Assembly (NCBI GenBank): GCA_015847255.1
Contig: JADLZK010006437.1
Coordinates: forward strand, 209,695-273,694
Reading direction: 5' to 3'
DNA from: Hyparrhenia diplandra
Lineage: Eukaryota > Streptophyta > Magnoliopsida > Poales > Poaceae
Length of the DNA stretch: 64,000 bases
A program made the translations under genes and the position numbers. The notes below the pieces were generated by a model. The model did no database searches. It was not told the DNA's origin and saw nothing but the letters and a program-made list of their open reading frames with translations. Shown piece after piece: positions 33,544 through 43,381 of this stretch (the stretch's first letter is position 1; every line of letters begins with the position of its first letter).

Positions 33544-35747
33544 TGTCAGGGATCAGCTACGGTTGGGCCTTCATATGGGCCTAGCTCCGGCAGCTACGCT
33601 GCTGTGGGAGTGCCGAGCGTCATCTATATGAAGAGCACAAGGGAGCAGCGAGAGGATCATCTATCTTGTAATCAAAGCATTCTCGTGTGAGTTGAACCGA
33701 CCACGGATTTGGTGTTGCCGGACCTCGTACCGCATCGCGGTGATCGCCGCCTGCGCGACCATGGATCCCGAAGCTGGTATGCCGAAATTCAAGAGGAAGC
33801 TCGAAAAAAAGCGGGGGTCCATGCCGCGACAACCGGGCGGGCTGTTCAAAACGCCCTCCACCCCTGCCGCCATCAAGTCGGCCTCCCCTCCACCGTGAAG
33901 GAGCAGCAGGATCCGCCGATCGACAACTTTTTCGACGAGATCCCCGCGACTCACTCCCGGCCCGTCTTCCTTCCCCCGGGCGGGGCGCCGGCCTCCGAGT
34001 ACACACCTCCACCCCCGTGCTCGGAATTGAACCCCCAGCTCCAAATCCGATCCAGATCCGTGAGCCGAGGAGGCTCGCGAGGTGAAGGCTGTTCAGACGC
34101 TGACCAAGCATTTTCTTAGTATGCCCCATCGGAGCCGCGGGCTATCCGGCATGTCGAAGCGCTCACGCATCTCCAACGCGACGTGTCCCAGTCCTCTCGT
34201 CGGGAGGTTCTAGCCGCGGGGGCGGGTTGCTGCTAAGAAACGGGCGCCCGCCGCGACCACGGCGCATACCACCGCACTCGCTCGCGGGCCCGCGCGCCCT
34301 CCGCGTCTCGCCCCCCGGGCCGGTCCCAGGAGGTCACACGGCGGGCCACCGTCCCTCCGTAGTCCCCGCCGCCGCCCTCGCACCCCATGTCCGCCACCGA
34401 CGCGCCGCGCGCCGTCCTCCCCGCCACACACATCGGTTCGAGTTCCCGGTGAGGTGTGCGCTCTACATCCGCATGCAGCATCCGTTCGTCCGCATCCCAT
34501 CCTATCATGCCCTGGGCGGGCATGTCGTCGCGTGACCATGTTGGCGACCCCATCCTCTCCGGGTCGATGACTTCGACGCCTTCCCGACGAGCGGGTGGGT
34601 CTCCATCTCCATCACGACTTATTCTCCCGATCGCTCGGGCCGCCATTTCGCGGCCACCATTTTTCGCACGTTGGCCACGTGCGCCCACGCGCGCCGCATT
34701 TCGGTCCTGGCCATGGACGCCATCGGACCCGGAGGTCACGCCACATCAATACCGCGCACTTGCCGCCTCCCTCCCTTGGGGCCCACGCACCGCCCGGCCC
34801 CACCCACGCACCAGGGATACCGCCACGACGCCGCCGAAGCGCCGCCGTCGGGCATTCTAGACTGCCTCCTTCCTTTTTTCATCCCATTCGGCTTCGACCT
34901 CCACACGACACCGGCCCCGTGCATTTTTTTTCCGGGCGCCTTTTTTTCAGGCGCACTAATGGGCACCTGTTTGGAGCCCATCCCGTGCCGCACCGACTTT
35001 GTCTGGCTGCCGAGATGATGTTGCAGTCCTACTGGGGAGCTCGGTGAGATGAAGACCATGCTCTGCGTCACGTACATTTGAGGCCTCTGCCTGACTTCGT
35101 GGATGTCAAGTTGCGCCTCAGAGGCATCCTGGCGCTGCAACTACTATACCAAATGGACGCCCGCAAGTGCCTGATGCAAGGCACCACCCATGTCGCTGCT
35201 GAGCACGTCTTCAGGGCTGCAGGCTTCACAGCCTTTACTGCTGTGGTTGCCATTCGGGATCGACCAGGACGTGCTCGTCTCCGTCAACACTACCAACTAC
35301 TTTGCACTCGCGTTTCGCCCTCATCGTCATGGCATTCATCTGCCGGCGGTTGGACACCAGCGAGGTCCTCATCAGAGTCGCGAGCGTCAAGAATGTGGTC
35401 CAGGAGGAGGTGCTCTACCAAGAGCGATTCACTGTTGCGGCTTGAGGGCAAGCCGAAATTAAGGAGGGGGGAAATGTCAGGGATCAGCTACGGTTGGGCC
35501 TTCATATGGGCCTAGTCGAAGCAGCTACGCTGCTGTGGGAGTGCCGAGCGTCATCTATATGAAGAGCACAAGGGAGCAGCGAGAGGATCATCTATCTTGT
35601 AATCAAAGTATCGAACTCGTGTGAGTTGAACCGGGACCTTGGTGGTGCCCGTGGTTATCGTGGATTTGGTGTTGCCGGACCTCGTTGGTTCCTGGCGGGT
35701 AGAGTTGAGATCGAGTGCGTATCGGTGATCCTAGTGGGTCGCTAACA
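33544..35747 (+). mobile_element. Small LTR retrotransposon (2.2 kb), TSD GTGGG
   Basis: Both LTRs start TGTCAGGGATCAGCTACGG. The 3' LTR (35475-35747) ends GGGTCGCTAACA; perfect GTGGG duplications flank the element (33539-33543, 35748-35752). A polypurine tract (AAGGAGGGGGGAAA) precedes the 3' LTR. The 5' LTR matches for about 190 bp, then loses its right end and primer-binding site by deletion. The interior is GC-rich. A frame at 33709-34119 looks weakly Gag-like (DNFFDEIPATHSRPVFLPPG); no protease, RT or integrase is present. It is non-autonomous and sits inside duplicated unit A. Confidence 0.9.
35475..35747 (+). repeat. 3' LTR of the GTGGG-flanked element
   Basis: 273 bp, TGTCAGGGATC..GTCGCTAACA. 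It shares a near-identical first 120 bp with the 5' LTR, including GCCGAGCGTCATCTATATG and CATCTATCTTGTAATCAAAG, with a short difference around CTAGTCGAAG versus CTAGCTCCGG. The ATCTATATGAAGAG segment is a possible TATA region. Confidence 0.88.
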
Positions 35748-35752
35748 GTGGG

Positions 35753-36232
35753 TTGCGATGGCGACAGATCGAAAGCGGCCGGCCCGGGCATCTCGTATGC
35801 ATGTCCGCACGTTGGGTGTGCGTATGCATGCTGCAAGCGTTCGTCCGCTATCACAGGACAGGAGTGCTGGAGCAGGATGCCGAATCGAAATGCCTGATGA
35901 TGGCACTGGCCCAATGGAGCAGCTACAGCCACGCACGGCATCCATCTCCTCACGTATTCTCCCAACGATCTCTTTCTTGGGGCGCCGGATTGATACGACG
36001 AGTACACGACAGTTTCTAGCTATTTTCCCGACGGACAAACCGGGAAAAAGTGCAGCGAAAAGGAGGCACAGCCTCACAGGGAATAAGATCGAAGGCGACG
36101 TTACGTTACGCTGACAGCTTGCTAGCGTACGTATTGCAATGGGAATATTTGCTTGCATAGTTAAGCGCTGGTAACTCCTAATAATCATTGTCGGCGTCGA
36201 TCGGTGGCGTTATTAGCGAGCAAGATCGAGCG
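35753..36232 (+). repeat. Right part of duplicated unit A, upstream region of gene A
   Basis: Blocks such as CACTGGCCCAATGGAGC, CACGCACGGCATC, TCACGTATTCTC, GATCTCTTTCTTGGG and GGATTGATACGA match 37250-37400 in order. It is the proximal upstream region of the small gene starting at 36233. Confidence 0.7.
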
Positions 36233-36853
36233 ATGGCGCCATCGCCACGCCTTCATCTCCAGTTCCTTACTCTGCTCCTCCTCCTGTCCGTTCTGTCGTC
36301 ATCCTGCCCGTCTCCGGTGTTCACGCAACCGTTGACGGCGGCGTTCCTCCTGGCCGTCGTCATGACCACCATGCAGACGACGACGGCGGCCAACACCGCC
36401 GCCGCATAGGTGCGTGCATGCGCCTTCATGTCCCGCTCATCCCGTGCGCCTACGTACACCGTTGATCGATCGATTGCCTCAACATATGTATATATGCGTG
36501 GCGCATCATCTTTTCTCAGAATCGTTCGTTGGATGCAGGGATCGGAGAGATGCACGACGACGCGGCGGCGGTGGCCCGATGGTGGTGGTGGTGGTCTAGG
36601 AGGACCGTCGTCGCCGTGATTAGAAGAGCTGGCGGCGGCCACGGTGTCGGGCCATGGCCACGGCGGCCGTGGTCGGGGACACGGCGGCAGAGGCCGCGGA
36701 CATGGCACGCCGGACGGGAGGACGCCGTTCCACCCTCGCGCGGGCGGTCACCCCCGGCGCAGCGCCGCGGCTACGACCACGGGTCGGTGGCCCGCCGCTC
36801 GCGCCCTGCTCGGCGCCGCCGTCGTTCTGCTGCTGCTACTGCGCGTCAGATGA
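36233..36853 (+). CDS. Small secreted His/Gly/Arg-rich protein, copy A (two exons, frameshifted)
   Basis: Unknown family. Exon 1 (36233-36409) opens MAPSPRLHLQFLTLLLLLSV, a strong signal peptide. The next part matches copy B only one frame away (VSG.HAT..., then QHRRRIG), as if one C were missing in the CCC run near 36307. The donor GTGCGT (36410) and acceptor GATGCAG give exon 2 from 36539. Exon 2 holds GEMHDDAAAVARW, a tract that is Gly/His-rich in one frame (GHGHGGRGRGHGG) and Trp/Arg/Pro-rich in another, then TPFHPR..HPRRSAA and a hydrophobic end (LLGAAVVLLLLLRVR) as in GPI-anchored or tail-anchored proteins. Read literally, exon 1 stops at TAG on the splice border. Either a recent pseudogene or a sequence with two one-base errors. 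Confidence 0.55.
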
Positions 36854-37009
36854 TCACCCTGCATGCATTCTTTACTCGGCTGTGCATATTGTGTACAAAT
36901 CAACTTTTGTCTTAATTTTTTTTTGCTTAATTCGTTTATCTTTTGAAATACAAACAATGTTGGAAAAATGAAGAACAGAAGGCAAAAATTGTAAAAGTAG
37001 TATCAAATG

Positions 37010-38240
37010 TCAATCTAAGATTTTTGTTTGGGGAGATGCAGCTTCTGCCGGTTCAGACTGGCTCTTTCGTACTGTATAGATGGGTTCCGGGCCGTGTGTT
37101 TGAGGCATGCATGCAAAAGTTGTGGCTGTGCCAACCTTGTCACGATCGACGCTAGGCGCTAGCTTCCTACGTACGCAGAAAAGGAATTTGGACACATACC
37201 AAAGCCCTGCTGGTTCAGTGGCCCCCCCGGAGCCAACTTGATGTGATGATAGCACACTGGCCCATTGGAGCTACAACGGCCACGCATGTGCTCTGCAGAG
37301 TAGATTTAACTTTCTCCGCATGGCATCTCCACCTTGTCACGTATTCTCTTCGATGGTCGTCGATCGCTTTCTTTCTTGGGCTGCCGGGTTGATACGAGCA
37401 TGTGGAAGCGACGACGTTGACAGCGAATGCGTTCGATTAGTATTTTGCATTGCGCGCTTGCAGTGTTAAGTGATAAACTGCTAATAATCATCGTATTAGT
37501 GAGCAATGGCGCCACCGCCACGCCTTCTCCAGTTATTCCTTGCTGTGCTGCTCTTCCTCTCGGTTCTGCTGCTCCTCATGGCTGTCGTCTCCGGCGGCGG
37601 CGGTGCTCATGCAACTCGTCATCATCGCCATCGCCATCACCATCACCGTGCACATGTCCGTGGCCAACACCACCGCCGCCTAGGTACGCCATACATATAT
37701 ACGTGCTCCTCGATCTCTTTCTCTCTCGATCTCACACTCTCGTGGCCGTTCACCTAGCAGACCGGCCGTTGATCGATTGCATGCTCTCACCTTCAAGTTG
37801 TTTTCGATGCCACCGCGCGCAGGGACCGGCGGCGAGATAATGCAGACGCACCACGACGCGGTGGCCGACCGACGGTGGTCTGGGGAACGTCGTGGTCAGA
37901 AGAGGAGGCGGCGGCGGCGGCCATGGTGGTGGTGGTCACGGCGGCCATGGCCATGGCCACGGCCACGGCCGGGGACACGGCACGGGCGACGGCCACGGCG
38001 AGCCGCGGGGACACCGTTCTACCCTCGCGTCGTCGCCGGCCACCACCGGCGCAGCGCCGCGCCTGCGACACGCCGGCCGTACTCCGCTCGCGAACTGCTC
38101 GTCGCGGCGGCCGCCGTTGTCGTTCCGCTGTTGCTGGTGCGCCTTTGATGATCAATAATCTCGTCAACCGGCATGCATTCTTTACTCGATCGGCAGTGCA
38201 TATTGTGTACATATTTCTCTCTCTGATCTCCACGTAGCAT
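37010..38240 (+). repeat. Duplicated unit B (tandem copy of unit A)
   Basis: Unit B repeats unit A (33265-33538 plus 35753-36880): the upstream non-coding part, the two-exon gene and the downstream block GCATGCATTCTTTACTCG..TGCATATTGTGTAC all occur in both. The copies are about 1.2-1.4 kb each and clearly diverged, so the duplication is not very recent. Confidence 0.78.
37506..38148 (+). CDS. Small secreted His/Arg-rich protein, copy B (two exons, open frame)
   Basis: Spliced 37506-37683 plus 37823-38148 (donor AG/GTACGC, acceptor GCGCAG), the frame is open for 167 residues. It starts MAPPPRLLQLFLAVLLFLSV, a signal peptide, then VVSGGGGAHAT, a His/Arg-rich stretch (RHHRHRHHHHRAHVRGQHHR), GEIMQTHHDAVADRRW, an Arg/Trp/Pro-rich tract, TPFYPRVVAGHHRRSAAPAT and a hydrophobic end (LLVAAAAVVVPLLLVRL). 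Frame +1 of the central tract is a striking Gly-His repeat (GGHGHGHGHGRGHG), which in copy A is in frame with the hydrophobic tail, so the true frame is uncertain. Secretion with a C-terminal membrane anchor is inferred. His-rich tracts may bind metal. I do not recognise a family. Confidence 0.6.
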
Positions 38241-38612
38241 TTACAGTATTTGTTTTGATTGAGTTATATATATGGATGGCATGGAATTCTTATACGGCAA
38301 TTGCATGCACGTACATCTATTTTCACGTACACATTACTTTTTACGACGATTTGAATTTGAATTGAAAATTGATCGAAGAAGCATGACATACATAATCTTC
38401 TTGTTCCATAATACACGATCGGAAAGATCTAAGCGCAGAAGTAGCGTTTATTTCTTTATATATCTCTACACATATATGGAAAAGCACGACACAACAACCT
38501 TTGTGTTCAGTCGACTCTACCAAAACCTTTGCATGGATTATTATCTTACTATTACTAATTGGAGGCTCCAACGAAGCCTCCACGTTAATCCTCCTCAAAC
38601 GCTAGTAAAAAA

Positions 38613-38745
38613 GATAAATGCTAGAAAAATCTCACATTAATCAAAAACATCCATCAAATCAGCAGACTTAGCCATCAAGATAAATGCTAGAAAATCTCAC
38701 ATTAATCGAAACATCCGCCATCAAATCAGCAGACTTAGCCATCAA
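38613..38745. repeat. Tandem duplication (about 65 bp, two copies) in Helitron 1
   Basis: GATAAATGCTAGAAAA.TCTC, CATTAATC.AAA.CATCC and ATCAAATCAGCAGACTTAGC each occur twice in succession. A related block lies in Helitron 2 (43430-43560), so it is part of the shared 5' region of this Helitron family. Confidence 0.8.
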
Positions 38746-39074
38746 CAACCATTGGATCTATTTAACTTTGTACAAAATTACCCACCTTTTGCCATTATAT
38801 TAAATATAAAATATTTTTTCAAAAAAAAAAAAAACTATAGCTGGCAATTATTTAATCGTGATGTTTTATGAACCCATCTAATCTCCGATAAAAAAAAAAA
38901 GAACCCATCTAATTTGTACCCGTAGCCCCTATATCGATCCCTGCATGGCTGGCAAATTTTTTTTGAGAGGCTGGCGAGGCAATTATTTAATCATGATGTT
39001 TTATGTGTGTTTTTCTATATACCCGTAAAAAGGAAGAACCCATCTAATCTCCAATTAAAAAAAAACCATCTAGT

Positions 39075-39299
39075 CAAGGGGCTCATGGCTCAATGGTAAG
39101 GCCATTGTTTAGGGGGCTCCCCACCCAGGGTTCAAACGGGTGCGACACTTTATCCCGATTTATTTCCCGGGATTTTCCTCCATTAAGTGGTAGGCGACGT
39201 GGTATTCGATATCGACTTCGAACCAAGATTTGCTCGATCTTACTCGAAGGTGCTCATAGCTACCGCGGCGCGGCGGTACTGTCAATAAAAAAAAAAAAA
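39075..39299 (+). mobile_element. tRNA-derived SINE with 11-bp TSD
   Basis: About 225 bp. The head has an RNA polymerase III A box (TGGCTCAATGG, 39086) and a B box (GGTTCAAAC, 39129) at tRNA-like spacing. It ends in an A run. The flanks are AACCATCTAGT (39064-39074) and AACCATCTAAT (39298-39308), a target duplication with one change. It lies inside Helitron 1, so it entered later or was carried along. Confidence 0.85.
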
Positions 39300-39464
39300 C
39301 CATCTAATCTGTGCCTCCTATCGATACCTGGCACCGCGGCGCGGCGGACCTCCTTGGTCGGCAAGTGTGTATTCCTCACGCGGCTCGCGGCGTGCGTCGT
39401 CGTCATCCCACCTCGCCCCCCAAGTCAGTCCTGCAACGACGCCGACTTCGATAGACCAAATAGT

Positions 39465-39940
39465 ACGAGGACTAGGAATCGACGCCGGCGGTCGGTGACG
39501 TGGAGGTGAGGAACTGTCGTCGTCGGCACGCACATACGTAGCAGGTAACCTTCTATAAGCCTATTCCGATTGCTTCTGATGCTGCTGTAATTTGATTTCT
39601 TTGGATTAGATGCTGCCCATGGAAGCCCCAGACTCCGTGAACGAGGACTAGGAATCGACGCCGTTGGTCGGTGACGCTGAGCTGAGGAGCTGCCATCGTT
39701 GGCACACACATACATAGCAGGTGATCTTCCGTAAGCCTATTCTGATTGCTTCTGATGCTGCTGTAATTTCATTTTTTTTGGAATCTGTAGATGCAGCCGA
39801 TTAGTATCCCTGCCCGTGGAAGCCCCAGACAAAGTGAACGGTTAATCTGGACAGATGAAATCGCATAGGCAATGGTGATGCGGAGATGAGGAGCTGTTGT
39901 CGTTAACACTGCACATATGTAGCAGGTGACCTTCCAATTT
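39465..39940. repeat. Tandem repeat of about 175-195 bp, 2.5 copies, in Helitron 1
   Basis: ACGAGGACTAGGAATCGACG, GGTCGGTGACG, ATACGTAGCAGGT/ATACATAGCAGGT, AAGCCTATTC.GATTGC and TTCTGATGCTGCTGTAATTT recur from 39465, 39641 and (partial) 39838. Confidence 0.8.
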
Positions 39941-42413
39941 ATTTAATTATTTGACATTGTGTTTTTTAATAGTTGTGTAGCTACGAACAGAAGCAGAGAC
40001 AACATATTGTATCTCTTTTCTAGAAGCATGCATCTCTATTGATATTGAGCGGGATATGTTCTTTGAGGTAGATGGAGATCATATAAAATAAAGTTATTCA
40101 TGGACCTCCCACTAAAAAAGTCAGATAAGTAATGTTGTTAGTCTCTGACTCTCTTTCATACATGTGAATTTTTTATTTGTAATTTGTGATTGGTTTTAAC
40201 TTAATCTTTAAATTAAGCTTTGTCATGTACAACGAATTACAGTGCAAATTTTACATGTTGTTACCGAATCGCTAAAATGGTTTTACTGAATCATAAGAAT
40301 TTTTTTTATGGCAAACATCCTTAGATACTAAGACGTGGCACCCACTGCACCTCCCTAATCCATCTGCAGTGGCACATGGATTCAACACCAAGGAGGAAGG
40401 CACCCATCAACGTTGTTCCATGGAGAGGACCGGTAGCCTCGCAACTCATCTATATCAAAACCAGGAGTTGGACCATTAGGACCTTGAGATCAAGGGCCAT
40501 GGTTTTACGTCATCCTCCATGGTGTCTAAGAAAACCAATATGATAATTATCTTCTCCAGTCTTTCCTTGGCAGCATGCATGTTGGTCAATGTAAGAGTCC
40601 TGACCATGATTAGTTGAGTGCAATAGTCAGACAATCGAGAGATCGTGACAAGAATGATTCAATACATCCCCTAAAAATCTCCGGCCTACCGGTGCCGGAC
40701 ATGGCCGTGATGTTAAGATTGGAGGAAGCATGACAGTGTAGTCGTTGGATGCACGCAGAGCACGCAGAGGACCCAAAGCTGGGCTGAGCACTAAGCAGAG
40801 GCACGACGGGCACCCAGCTTGGACATTCACGCTACCATACTCAAGGCGACTACATGCAAGACAGGCGCACTATATCGCGAGGAACAAATGCGAACATGCA
40901 AGCCAGTGAGCCTCAATTCCTGCAACCACGGCTTCAACATTGACTTTTCGACACCGGCTACAGCGGCATAAGAAAGGTGTGTCCATCTTGCTACATCCCA
41001 TAATTACAATTTATTTTTTGCAAGAATATACTAAAATGAGTATTATTACAATTTAATTTATCTTCTTCCGAAAGTACTTAATTTATATTTTTTGGTATAT
41101 ATGGTCATTAAAACTTGAGGTGAGAGAAGCACAGTATTAAGAAAAATGAAGGCAAAAGTCTTGGATTACTTTAAAAAAATAAGTTTTGATATAGTCCTTT
41201 ATCGAAGATTGTGACTTCATTACATTAGCTCAGTTTACAATTATAAAAGTTAACTAACTGATTCCATAATATATTTTTACAAATTTTCCAACTTTATCAT
41301 TATGAAAGATAATGCTTTTTGAGCTCAAAGTTTGCATTTAAATTAACCATGCCCTAAAATAACAAGAGATAATGTAATGTAATATATGCCTATATAATTT
41401 GTACCTAAATTATCCATCTTAACCATTACAAAACAATTAACATAAATCTCTCAAATCTACATGTAGATGATATAATATCTGCTTTTATGAAAAAATAATT
41501 CAACATCATCGGTACAATATATGCACAAAGCTATCTGAATATACGCTTTTGTGAGTATTATGTTCCACTATGTGTGGACCAAGGCACGTATACATTAGGA
41601 TAAATAATTATTTTATAAGCTCATCAAGAGTACAAAAATAGGTTATATTAATACTCATCATAATAAACTTTGCAAGTTATTATCTCAAAAAAAAGTTTAA
41701 ACAATTCCATTGCAACATAATATTATATATGAACATTAGTAATTTAATTATAAGATTTATTTATTTAATAGCACACTGTTAATACAATATAATAAATTTA
41801 AAAATCTTGAGTGCCATGATCCATACTGAAAAAACTATTTATGTGATTAGGTAGCTTGTGGCTTAGAATATTCTTTCAACAAAATAAAAATGATATCCGA
41901 ATGTTTAAATAAAGGAGCATTGGCATTTCAAATTAACAGTGTGATAGACAAAATGAACGTTAAAAAATAGATTTTCAGGTATCACATAAAGTGATAAGGG
42001 TTTACATACTTTAAGTTTCTGTTTCAACTAAAACGTAAATCATGCTTGAAAAAATATTCCTAGAAATTAATCCTAAAATTTTTACAAAAACCTCAAACAT
42101 TTTGCCATCAAATTGGTAGTCTATAATTACCATTGTAAATATAATAGTCATCGTATTCGAGCAACTAATAATCTCAAAAATTAGGTTCATGTTATCAAAA
42201 TAGATTGTAGCTAAAGCCATGGTTATAGTTTAAACAAATGTTCAACTAAATGTATATATAAGATAAACAGTAGGTGTTATGTAAAGAAAAAGCTGATGGA
42301 TACCGATGAAAAATACATAAAAAATGAATAATCAAGAGTATCTATTATAGCTATAATTTTAGAACAGTAGTAAATAGAAAAAAATCATTAATTAGCGCCT
42401 CCTAACCTTTTAA
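39941..42413. other. Helitron 1 interior, no gene identified
   Basis: 40320-40980 is of moderate GC content and could be captured host sequence, but I recognise no exon. 41000-42400 is AT-rich filler. Confidence 0.4.
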
Positions 42414-42644
42414 CCCGTGCGAGAGCACGGGTTGATGGACTAGTTTGTACAATTGCAGCGAGCGTTTATATAGAAAAAGATGACCTGCAGTTGCCATAAT
42501 AATCAGCACAGACTTATTACAACTCTGAACATTGATTCCATGTGCTAGCATATACGTAGTAGTATATATTATGACACCACCAAGACGATTTCTGGCCAAG
42601 ACATCAATCCATCATCTATCTGTCATCGTCTGGCCGCCGGCACC

Positions 42645-43078
42645 ATGGATCACCGACGACCCAGCAAGAACCCATGGAGGCTGTCTCTGCTCCTCCTCGT
42701 CGTCTCTGCCGTCCTCATCCTCTCTTGTGCAGTCCATGGCATGGCGGCTTGCAGCACCAGCACCAGCACGGCAATAGGCAAGTGAACCATCGACCTAATA
42801 TATGATCTCTCTCTCTAGTCAGTGCTTTTTATCTTGGACTACATCGATCTCTCCAAATTGCTCCCGTTTTTCTTTTTCTGACTAAAGTTTGCGTGCGTGC
42901 AGCAGGCACTAACGACGAGCTGCAGCAGCAGGCGGACAGCGGGGACTGCCACAAAACCACACCCATACCCATGGCCACCACGGCGGCGACAGCGACGGAA
43001 AGACAACAATGGGAAAGACAAGCCGAGGACGCCGCCGGCCACCACCACCACCACCACCACCTCCGACAACCCTTTTGA
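42645..43078 (+). CDS. Small secreted His-rich protein, copy C (two exons, GC-AG intron)
   Basis: Unknown family, with the same layout as copies A and B. Exon 1 (42645-42777) encodes MDHRRPSKNPW and a hydrophobic signal (LSLLLLVVSAVLILSC). It ends AG/GCAAGT, a textbook GC-type donor; without splicing the frame stops after four more codons. The acceptor is a tandem CAGCAG (exon 2 from 42903 or 42906), both in frame, giving GTNDELQQQADSGDCHKTT, a His run and a stop at 43076, 101-102 residues in all. In another frame exon 2 continues through proline-rich sequence to a very hydrophobic end (TGIIILIITALVSWLLSC, stop near 43197), resembling the tails of A and B. A one-base error could therefore hide the true C-terminus. 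It lies between two Helitrons. Confidence 0.5.
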
Positions 43079-43381
43079 TCCTCTCGGCAGGGGCAGCACC
43101 GCGGGGAGCTCAACTAGTGTCTGGGTTCACGGCAGGCACCGGCATCATCATCCTCATTATTACAGCCCTAGTTTCTTGGTTGCTAAGTTGCTAAATTATT
43201 AGTTTATTTAAAATTTATACTACGTTATACTCCTATGGTGCTAAGTTGCTAAATTATTATTAGTTTACTTTATACTACGTTATACTCCTATATAATGTAC
43301 GGGGTGAAGGACCCGATCGTGAAAAAAATATAATATAGTGTACGTTTGTCGACATGATTGTTCTCTCAATTTTCTATCTTA

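Larger units (their letters stand above)
38544..42443 (+). mobile_element. Helitron 1
   Basis: The 5' end TCTTACTATTACTAATTGG follows an A and the 3' end is hairpin CCCGTGC..GCACGGG (42414-42431) plus TTGATGGACTAG followed by T, the expected A/T insertion site. A perfect 7-bp-stem hairpin GGAGGCT..AGCCTCC lies close to the 5' end. There is no Rep/helicase, so it is non-autonomous. It contains tandem repeats, a SINE and AT-rich filler. It shares both ends with Helitron 2. Confidence 0.9.

Noticed and set aside
33620..34129. 169-codon minus-strand frame
   Set aside because: It is antisense to the LTR element start and lacks domains.
39086..39139. Genuine tRNA gene
   Set aside because: A and B boxes are present, but the cloverleaf stems do not close and the sequence continues to an A tail with TSD, so it is a SINE.
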